NCBI GenBank assembly: GCA_018674025.1
Contig: JABHBC010000193.1
Location: 1-7,323, forward strand
Length of the DNA stretch: 7,323 nucleotides
Direction: 5' to 3'
DNA from: Flavobacteriaceae bacterium
GTDB taxonomy: Bacteria > Bacteroidota > Bacteroidia > Flavobacteriales > Flavobacteriaceae
In this document: piece by piece, positions 1 to 6,040 of the stretch
Position numbering within the stretch: position 1 is the first letter of the stretch
Layout of the letters: the number at the start of each line of letters is the position of its first letter
Notes under the pieces: model-generated
Seen by the model: the letters and a program-made list of their open reading frames with translations, nothing else
Told to the model about the DNA's origin: nothing
The model's database searches: none
Program-made: the position numbers and the translations under genes

Positions 1-3000
1 GGGAATGAATAACCTAAAGATATTTCTTGCAACCTTAGTACAGATCCATCATAAATTGATAATTCTTTAGGGCCAAATAATACATTGTTAAAGTAATATG
101 AAGAGTTGTTGATTTGTAGGTTGTTTGGAGTTCCATCACCTAATACACCAGGAAGAATAAATGTATTCTTTCTGTCTTCAACAATACCACCACGACCTAG
201 AAGAGTTGCTACAGTTGATGTAGCGATATCTCCACCAGCAGTGTGGCTCATTTGGAATCCTAAATTAAAGTTTTTGTACGAAATTGTATTAATTAAGTTC
301 ATTACATAATCAGGATTTGGATTACCAATTATTGGAGTAATAGATCTTGAACCTTCAGTTCCAGCTGCAACTTGGTTACCATTAGCATCGATAGACATAT
401 TGTCTTCAACTACGTAGTTACCAGATGCATTTACAACATATTGTCCTAAATCATTTCTCTCAATTCTTGTTCCAACTATAACACCTAATTGTTCACCTTC
501 TATCGCAGCGTTACCACCTAAAAAGGCTTCAGTTCTACCAGCAAAGATAATTTGATCATCCGATTGTTCAGTTACAATTGAATTACTAGTTGTAAAGTTT
601 ACTCTAGCATTCCAATTTAAACCGTCGTTTGATTCCATTACATCAAAATCTAAATCTAATTCAACTCCATCACCTTCTACTTTACCGATATTATCTTGAG
701 TAGATGTAAATCCAGTTGATGTTGGTAAAGGCTTGTTTACAATTAAATCAGTACTAGTTCTTTCAAAGTAAGAAGCATTAACACCAAGTCTGTTGTTAAA
801 CAATCTTGCATCAAATCCTAATTCAAATTCACCAAGTAATTCTGGTTTTAAATCTGGGTTAGCTTGGAAATCACTAACTGAATTAGTAATTATACCTCCG
901 TTTAAACCACCATTTACGTTTGTACTTTGATTAACACTGTTTACCGTTGGGTAACCTCCAGGGAATCCTGCAGATGTTCCGTAACCAGCTCTAACCTTTA
1001 AATAACTTAAGTTATCAGACTTCATGTCTGGGTTAGCTGCCGTTGGTAAGAATGCAACACTCATACTAGGGTAGAACATACTATTATTTTCCGTAGGTAA
1101 GTTAGAAACCCAATCGTTTCTAGCTGATAATGTTACGAATAAATAATCGTTGTAATCTAAATCAGTACTTGCGAATACACCTACTGTGTTTTGACTACCG
1201 TGATATGATATAGGGGTTTGGTTTTCAAAATTGAAGTGTTGTAAAACACCAAATACAATTTGTCCTGAACTTGCAACACCTTCTCTGTCATAACTTCTGT
1301 TTTGAGATGTAGCACCTACAACAAAACTCATTCCAACCTCGTCTGATAAATCATAGTTACCGTTAACACTCGCATAGTGAGTACTTACAGAAACATTGTT
1401 ATCCCAGCTGTTTAAGTATCCGAAAATTGCTTCGTTAAAGTTAACACCATCTTTATTTGAGTAAGCAGTGTTTCTTTCATTATACCAATCCAAACCATAA
1501 CGGTAAGTAAATGTTAAATTATCATTATACTCATAGTTAAGTTGAGCAGTACCAAATATTCTATTTGTTACCTGTCCACCTTGTGAGTTTTTTACTGACC
1601 ATCTTGGGTTGATTATATCGTTACCGTTTCTGTAGTAGATACTACCTCCTGTTTCAGGAATTTCAAATGGTAATCCCATTAAATCAACGTTTCTAGGAGT
1701 AAAGAATACATTACCGAATGTTGACCATCCTAATGTTCCGTTACCTCTACTTGATGCTACAGGAGGAGAAATTACACTGTTATTAGTGTAGTTTATCGAA
1801 CCTGATGCAGTAAATTTATTTGAAAGTTTAGCTCTACCACCAATAGATAAAGTGTTTCTTCTAATTCCATTTCCTGGTGTAAATCCTTTTTCATCTAAGT
1901 GACCGTAGTTTACATTGTAAGAAACAGTTCCATCATCAGATTGACCAGCAATTGCTAGGTTAGTATTAGATACTCCACCTGATCTAAAGAAATTTTCAAC
2001 ACTTTCGTAAGGTTTCCATGCATATCTTTGGCCAGTGTATTCGTTATTTAAAACGTTGTTACCACCTAAGAAGTTGTTAAGAAATGCTGAAGATCCGTAA
2101 GGATGCTCAACTGTACCAACACCATCAGTGTCAATAATTGTTCCTGCAGGGTCATTTGCCCAACCATCTACACCATCTCTAGCGAAAGCAGGTCCCCAGT
2201 TACTGAAGAACCAACCGAATGATTGATCAAATCCACCACCATACTTGTTTTGATAATCAGGCATTGAAGCGATTTCATTAACAAAATAAGATTGGTTAAT
2301 TGTGATTTCTGTTTTCTTTGGACCTTTGTTACTTGCAGATCCAGATTTAGTAGTAATTACAATTACACCGTTTTTACCAGCAGTACCATATAATGTAGCT
2401 GCTGCTAATCCTTTAAGTACGTTTACACTAGCAATGTTATTTGGATCTAAATCCAAAAATCTACTTGAACCAATGTTACCACTTAAGAACCCACCTTGTG
2501 CGTTTGTGTCACTACTAAAAGGAACACCATCAACAACGAATAAGGCTTGGTTACTACCATTAATAGAAGTATAACCTCTAATAACTACATTTGTAGCAGA
2601 TCCAGATGTACCACTCGCAGATGTTATTGCAACACCCGAAGCTTTTCCAGATAATACTCTGGCTACATCACCTTCTGTTCTTTGTTCCATTTCTTCACCA
2701 GATACTTCACTAACAGCATAACCAAGAGATTTTTTCTCTCTTGTAATACCCTGAGCAGTTACAACAACTTCATCAAGTTCTGCAACATTTTCGCTCATAG
2801 TTACATTAACTGTTCCAGAAGCTCCTACAGTTTGATTCACTGTAGAATATCCTAAATAAGTAAATGTAAGTACAGCGCCTTCATCTGTCATGATGCTATA
2901 ATTACCATCAAAATCTGATTGAGTACCGTTAGTTGTACCTTGTACAATAATGTTTACTCCAGCTACCGGCATACCAGAATCATCTGAAATATTACCTGAA

Positions 3001-3080
3001 ACTGCTTTTCCTTGTGCAAAAGAAATTTGCACAACCAACGCTAGTAAAAGCGTTAGAATTCCACTAAACTTTGTTTTCAT
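1..3080 (-). CDS. SusC/RagA-family TonB-dependent outer-membrane receptor (C-terminus cut off by window edge)
   Basis: Reading the minus strand from the ATG at 3080-3078 gives 1026 uninterrupted codons that run off the left edge. Residues 1-22 are a signal peptide (MKTK, a Leu/Val-rich core, then SFA|Q). Residues about 27-100 form a carboxypeptidase-regulatory-like domain (VSGNISD, DFDGNYSI, YLGY). A TonB-box-like ELDEVVVTAQG lies at 101-111. The plug follows with VVDGVP at 182-187 and VLKGLAAATLYG from 221 through NGVIVITTKSG. The rest is a long Tyr/Asn/Gly-rich beta-barrel. The last visible residues, LGYSF(P), match the conserved SusC motif near the C-terminus, so by family length perhaps 50-90 residues are missing. 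Such receptors import glycans, peptides or other ligands across the outer membrane using TonB energy, with a SusD-like lipoprotein as lid. A SusD gene would be expected beyond the left edge but is not visible. The substrate cannot be read from the sequence. The family call is secure. Confidence 0.95.
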   Translation of the reverse strand, partial: MKTKFSGILTLLLALVVQISFAQGKAVSGNISDDSGMPVAGVNIIVQGTTNGTQSDFDGNYSIMTDEGAVLTFTYLGYSTVNQTVGASGTVNVTMSENVAELDEVVVTAQGITREKKSLGYAVSEVSGEEMEQRTEGDVARVLSGKASGVAITSASGTSGSATNVVIRGYTSINGSNQALFVVDGVPFSSDTNAQGGFLSGNIGSSRFLDLDPNNIASVNVLKGLAAATLYGTAGKNGVIVITTKSGSASNKGPKKTEITINQSYFVNEIASMPDYQNKYGGGFDQSFGWFFSNWGPAFARDGVDGWANDPAGTIIDTDGVGTVEHPYGSSAFLNNFLGGNNVLNNEYTGQRYAWKPYESVENFFRSGGVSNTNLAIAGQSDDGTVSYNVNYGHLDEKGFTPGNGIRRNTLSIGGRAKLSNKFTASGSINYTNNSVISPPVASSRGNGTLGWSTFGNVFFTPRNVDLMGLPFEIPETGGSIYYRNGNDIINPRWSVKNSQGGQVTNRIFGTAQLNYEYNDNLTFTYRYGLDWYNERNTAYSNKDGVNFNEAIFGYLNSWDNNVSVSTHYASVNGNYDLSDEVGMSFVVGATSQNRSYDREGVASSGQIVFGVLQHFNFENQTPISYHGSQNTVGVFASTDLDYNDYLFVTLSARNDWVSNLPTENNSMFYPSMSVAFLPTAANPDMKSDNLSYLKVRAGYGTSAGFPGGYPTVNSVNQSTNVNGGLNGGIITNSVSDFQANPDLKPELLGEFELGFDARLFNNRLGVNASYFERTSTDLIVNKPLPTSTGFTSTQDNIGKVEGDGVELDLDFDVMESNDGLNWNARVNFTTSNSIVTEQSDDQIIFAGRTEAFLGGNAAIEGEQLGVIVGTRIERNDLGQYVVNASGNYVVEDNMSIDANGNQVAAGTEGSRSITPIIGNPNPDYVMNLINTISYKNFNLGFQMSHTAGGDIATSTVATLLGRGGIVEDRKNTFILPGVLGDGTPNNLQINNSSYYFNNVLFGPKELSIYDGSVLRLQEISLGYSF

Positions 3081-3110
3081 GTTTATAATTTATTTTTATT
3101 AGTCTAAAAA

Positions 3111-3142
3111 CAAAAATCATAAATAAATGTTAAATAAACAAC
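3111..3142 (-). promoter_or_regulatory. Candidate Bacteroidota-type promoter for the SusC-like gene (weak match)
   Basis: On the minus strand, GTTG (3142-3139) is followed after 20 bases by GATTTTTG (3118-3111). The Bacteroidota primary-sigma consensus is TTTG, 19-21 bases, TAnnTTTG, so each box has one mismatch. Transcription would start near 3104, leaving a leader of roughly 25 bases before the ATG at 3080. This is the best match I found in the 236-base spacer, but in DNA this AT-rich a chance match is quite possible. Confidence 0.35.
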
Positions 3143-3250
3143 TTTATTCCAATAAATTTAAGCTCTATTATGTTGTTTTAACCATATAGATTTTTTTTTA
3201 AAAACGTTAATATTTGTTAATTTCCCTATAAATTATACTCTATTCAGATA

Positions 3251-3264
3251 AAAAGAGGTCTTTT
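3251..3264. repeat. Small palindrome AAAAGA-GG-TCTTTT in the spacer between the two outer-membrane genes
   Basis: AAAAGA and TCTTTT are exact reverse complements separated by two bases. The element lies 53 bases beyond the stop codon of the Omp85-like gene and about 170 bases before the receptor start. It could be a weak hairpin (five pairs around a four-base loop) or a protein-binding site. The stem is nearly all A/T, so it is not a convincing intrinsic terminator. The rest of 3081-3316 holds no gene I can support; it is very AT-rich and contains the 9-mer TGTTAATTT twice (3215-3223 and 3308-3316). Confidence 0.25.
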
Positions 3265-3316
3265 GTTTGATAATTAAAGTTCAATAAGGCTATTATTTAA
3301 CAATTAATGTTAATTT

Positions 3317-4990
3317 TTAAAAAATATTAGAAAAGCTAAGATGAATTTTAGATAATTTTAGATCAATGTCTTGTCCTTTTCTTATACCATTAGCATAGTT
3401 TATTCTAAATACACCAGATTTTGTGTTTATATTTAACCCAAAACCTACACCATATATATTAATACTATTATTTTCGATTATATTTTCATAATATGCTGAA
3501 TCAATTATCGAATTAATATATATATCATTATTTAGTTTGAATCGAAATTCTGAATTAATTAAAAACATCTTATTTGTGGGGATACTATTTTCTTCAAACC
3601 CTCTGATTGAGTTAATTCCACCAAATAATAACATTTCGTTCAGGTAGTAATTATTTGAGTTTAACAAAAATGATTCTACGTTTATGTAAATAATACTTTT
3701 TTCTGTAACATTGAAGTTATTAAAGGCTCTAACCAAATAAATGTTTTGATTATATGTTCCAGAATTATCCTTACGATTACCACTTGAATATTCTACACTA
3801 GTTAAAAATTTAATTGGAATTAATTTATCATTAAAATTAACTTTTTTAAAATCATATTTTATCTTTTTAAAATTTGATTTGTAATCTTTGATTAATTCAT
3901 TAGCTATTTCTAATGAACTTGTTGAATTTAAACTGCTAATGTGAAAACTTACATTATGTTTATTATTGATTAAATAGCTAATGCCGACAGATTGTTTATC
4001 TTTTGTGTAGGCTGAATCTTTTTTAGTTAAGTCTAAATTTAATTCAAGAGCAAAAGGAGTATTAAATATATATGGTGCAATAATATTAGTTTTTAAAAAC
4101 CTGTCACTATCATTAGTACTTTTATAATTTATATTTATTTGCTCTCCATAATTTAAACTGTTATTAAGTCTGATATCCATGTAGCCATTAATATCTAATT
4201 TTCTATTTTCCTCATTTGTTGCAAAACCAATAAATCCATCAAAACTATTATTTTTAACTTTTTCCAAATATAGATATGTTATTGTGGAATCTTTTTTAAA
4301 TAAAACCTCTGGGTCTTTAACTTGACGAACAAATCCTAGTTTTTGAATTTCTTCTCCCTTTTTTTTAATTTCCTCAAAATTAAAATCATCTTTAGTTGAA
4401 TACCTCAAATAATGCTTAGTAAATGTTTTTGGGAAATTCTCATATCCTTTTACAATTATTTTGTCTGTTTTTCTTTTTTGATTAAGTTCAATATTTACCG
4501 TTGCATATAAGTTTATTTGATCATATGATTTTATGTCTATTAGCTGAACTTTATTAAATGGATATCCTTTATTAGCAATGTCTTCGCTAGTTTTAGTTAA
4601 AAATCCTTCTAATTGATTAATTTTTATTTGGTAATGTCTTTCATCGTTAATAATTTTTATTTTTTGATCTTTAAAATTAATCATTGATCCTTTGTCTAGC
4701 AGATAAATATTCTCGAATTTTTGATTTAAATCTATCTTTATCTTGTATTTTAGACTGTCTATCTTAATCTTTTCTACAATTTCAAGTTTAAAATAACCCT
4801 GATTTCTAATACTGTCTATTTTTTTTGTTAATTCTAGATTATTGACATCATTATTTATAGAATCAATGATGATGAAGTAGTTATCATCAGCTATATCTAG
4901 CTTATTTTTTAAATTATAAGTATTAGCTATGATATTATTGCTAACAACAATTAAAAATATTATAAATACTATTTTACTATAGTTATTCAT
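3317..4990 (-). CDS. Omp85-superfamily outer-membrane protein (BamA/TamA/FhaC-like), POTRA repeats plus beta-barrel
   Basis: This is a complete 557-residue protein. The start is supported by a signal peptide directly behind it: MNNYSK, a hydrophobic Ile/Phe/Val core, and likely cleavage after Ala22. Residues about 38-97, 105-170 and 174-246 look like three POTRA repeats. Helix/GY turns occur at RNQGYF (62-67) and ANKGYPF (139-145), and the last repeat has the standard pattern: KIIVKGYENFP, then EEIQKLGFVRQV, then a closing strand. Residues about 249-557 are a beta-barrel with alternating polar and hydrophobic strands, the Omp85 lid-loop signature IRGF (Arg463-Phe465), a late YGVGFGLNI...GVFRINYANG stretch (513-535), and a C-terminal phenylalanine. 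Omp85 proteins insert or export proteins, or sometimes lipids, at the outer membrane. It is much shorter than BamA, which has five POTRAs, and closer in size to TamA or two-partner-secretion transporters. No secreted partner gene is visible. It is strikingly AT-rich. The superfamily call is strong; the exact role is unknown. Confidence 0.85.
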   Translation of the reverse strand: MNNYSKIVFIIFLIVVSNNIIANTYNLKNKLDIADDNYFIIIDSINNDVNNLELTKKIDSIRNQGYFKLEIVEKIKIDSLKYKIKIDLNQKFENIYLLDKGSMINFKDQKIKIINDERHYQIKINQLEGFLTKTSEDIANKGYPFNKVQLIDIKSYDQINLYATVNIELNQKRKTDKIIVKGYENFPKTFTKHYLRYSTKDDFNFEEIKKKGEEIQKLGFVRQVKDPEVLFKKDSTITYLYLEKVKNNSFDGFIGFATNEENRKLDINGYMDIRLNNSLNYGEQININYKSTNDSDRFLKTNIIAPYIFNTPFALELNLDLTKKDSAYTKDKQSVGISYLINNKHNVSFHISSLNSTSSLEIANELIKDYKSNFKKIKYDFKKVNFNDKLIPIKFLTSVEYSSGNRKDNSGTYNQNIYLVRAFNNFNVTEKSIIYINVESFLLNSNNYYLNEMLLFGGINSIRGFEENSIPTNKMFLINSEFRFKLNNDIYINSIIDSAYYENIIENNSINIYGVGFGLNINTKSGVFRINYANGIRKGQDIDLKLSKIHLSFSNIF

Positions 4991-5084
4991 GATTGATTAG
5001 TGATATATGTTGAAACGATTATATTCTTAATATAGTGTGTTTTTAAGCTATTTAGAAAAAACTTGTAAAATTTAATAATTAAGA

Positions 5085-5115
5085 TTTGAATAATTCATTT
5101 AAATTTCTACCTTTG
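5085..5115 (+). promoter_or_regulatory. str-operon promoter, Bacteroidota primary-sigma type
   Basis: TTTG at 5085-5088 is followed after exactly 19 bases by TACCTTTG at 5108-5115, a full match to the Bacteroidota consensus TTTG, 19-21 bases, TAnnTTTG. Transcription should begin about 5-8 bases further on, near 5121, giving a leader of about 40 bases before rpsL. The strong match suits a highly expressed ribosomal-protein operon. I could not find a comparable promoter on the opposite strand for the divergent Omp85-like gene. Confidence 0.8.
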
Positions 5116-5120
5116 CACGC

Positions 5121-5136
5121 TCCTTATGAATAGGGG
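5121..5136 (+). promoter_or_regulatory. Possible hairpin at the 5' end of the str-operon leader
   Basis: TCCTTA (5121-5126) can pair with TAGGGG (5131-5136) around the loop TGAA: two G-C pairs, two A-U pairs and two G-U wobbles. It sits at or just after the predicted transcription start. From 5137 to 5161 there are then 25 bases of pure A/T up to the rpsL ATG, including the 12-base palindrome ATATTATAATAT at 5147-5158. The A/T run probably keeps the start region open for ribosomes that do not rely on Shine-Dalgarno pairing. The hairpin is short, so a role in mRNA stability or control is only a suggestion. Confidence 0.3.
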
Positions 5137-5161
5137 AAATTAAAAAATATTATAATATAAT

Positions 5162-5536
5162 ATGCCAACAATATCACAGTTAGTAAAAAAGGGAAGAACC
5201 AAAATAACCAAGAAGAGTAAATCGGCTGCTTTAAATTCATGTCCTCAAAAACGTGGAGTTTGTACGCGTGTTTATACTACTACACCTAAAAAACCTAACT
5301 CTGCTATGCGTAAAGTAGCAAGGGTAAGGTTAACTAATGGTAAAGAAGTTAACGCTTACATCCCAGGTGAGGGACATAATTTACAGGAGCACTCGATAGT
5401 ATTGGTTAGAGGTGGAAGGGTGAAAGATTTACCAGGAGTTAGATATCATATTGTTCGTGGCGCTTTAGATACCGCAGGTGTCGAAGGAAGAACGCAAAGA
5501 AGATCTAAGTACGGTGCTAAACGCCCAAAAAAATAA
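5162..5536 (+). CDS. rpsL: 30S ribosomal protein S12
   Basis: This is a complete 124-residue S12, the usual length, starting with MPTISQLV and ending in a basic tail (SKYGAKRPKK). S12 sits at the 30S decoding centre and helps check codon-anticodon fit. The two conserved loops facing the A site are intact: TTTPKKPNSA (39-48) and GGRVKDLPGVRYH (84-96). Lys43 and Lys88, classic sites of streptomycin-resistance changes, are both lysine, so the protein has the sensitive-type residues. Asp89, the residue methylthiolated by RimO in many bacteria, is present. No Shine-Dalgarno sequence sits at normal spacing; the only purine-rich run (AGGGGAA) ends more than 20 bases upstream. It is the first gene of the operon, 22 bases ahead of rpsG. 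Confidence 0.99.
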   Translation: MPTISQLVKKGRTKITKKSKSAALNSCPQKRGVCTRVYTTTPKKPNSAMRKVARVRLTNGKEVNAYIPGEGHNLQEHSIVLVRGGRVKDLPGVRYHIVRGALDTAGVEGRTQRRSKYGAKRPKK

Positions 5537-5552
5537 TTAAAAAGTTTAATTA
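5534..5552 (+). promoter_or_regulatory. Perfect 8-bp inverted repeat in the rpsL-rpsG gap
   Basis: TAATTAAA-AAG-TTTAATTA begins exactly at the rpsL stop codon and ends six bases before the rpsG ATG at 5559. In RNA it would form eight A-U pairs with a three-base loop. The position recalls E. coli, where S7 binds the S12-S7 intercistronic region to regulate its own synthesis, but the sequence here is much shorter and not recognisably that element. Because the arms are only A/T, the hairpin would be marginally stable and may be a chance product of composition. Confidence 0.35.
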
Positions 5553-5558
5553 GAAGAA

Positions 5559-6035
5559 ATGAGAAAAAGACAGGCAAAGAAAAGACCAATATTACCAGAT
5601 CCAAAGTTTAATGATCAACTAGTTACTAGATTCGTCAATATGATGATGTGGTCAGGTAAAAAGTCAACTGCATTTAAAATATTTTATGACGCCATTGATG
5701 TAGTTGAATCTAAGAATACTGATGAAGAAAAAACTGCACTAGAAATTTGGAAAGAAGCATTAACTAATGTTATGCCACATGTTGAGGTTAGAAGTAGAAG
5801 AATAGGTGGAGCAACATTCCAAATTCCTAATCCAATTAGAGCGGATAGAAAAATTTCTACTGCTATGAAATGGTTAATAGGATATTCAAGAAAAAGAAAC
5901 GAAAAGTCTATGGCTCAAAAATTGGCTGCTGAAATACTTGCTGCTTCAAAAGAAGAAGGAAGTGCAGTTAAAAAGAAAGTAGATACTCACAAAATGGCTG
6001 AAGCCAATAAAGCATTTTCACACTTTAGATTCTAA
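5559..6035 (+). CDS. rpsG: 30S ribosomal protein S7
   Basis: This is a complete 158-residue S7, normal for the family. It begins MRKRQAKKRPILPDP, as is common in Bacteroidota. S7 is a primary 16S rRNA binder that nucleates assembly of the 30S head and contacts the E-site region. Visible hallmarks are the basic N-terminus (2-9), the hairpin segment PHVEVRSRRIGGATFQIP (73-90), the basic helix region around WLIGYSRKRNEKSMAQKLA (105-123) and the C-terminal signature MAEANKAFSHFRF (146-158). The start is preceded by AGAAGAA, purine-rich but a poor Shine-Dalgarno match. It lies 22 bases after rpsL and only 5 bases before fusA, so the three genes are almost certainly co-transcribed and possibly translationally coupled. 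Confidence 0.99.
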   Translation: MRKRQAKKRPILPDPKFNDQLVTRFVNMMMWSGKKSTAFKIFYDAIDVVESKNTDEEKTALEIWKEALTNVMPHVEVRSRRIGGATFQIPNPIRADRKISTAMKWLIGYSRKRNEKSMAQKLAAEILAASKEEGSAVKKKVDTHKMAEANKAFSHFRF

Positions 6036-6040
6036 TCACA

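Noticed and set aside
106..309. Plus-strand open frame of 67 codons
   Set aside because: It lies antisense to the continuous receptor frame, has no recognisable domain, and its Pro/Thr-rich wording is what the complement of a beta-barrel gene gives.
2302..2574. Plus-strand open frame of 90 codons
   Set aside because: It lies opposite the highly conserved plug region of the SusC-like receptor (VVDGVP to TTKSG), which is clearly the real coding strand. No promoter or family match supports it.
3283..3297. AATAA-GGCTA-TTATT as a terminator for the Omp85-like gene
   Set aside because: The stem is only five A-T pairs with no following U-run on the minus strand, so it does not meet the usual look of an intrinsic terminator.
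4991..5107. Search for a promoter for the divergent Omp85-like gene
   Set aside because: No TAnnTTTG-like box with a properly spaced TTTG or TTG was found on the minus strand; the AT-rich near matches had two or more mismatches, so none is reported.
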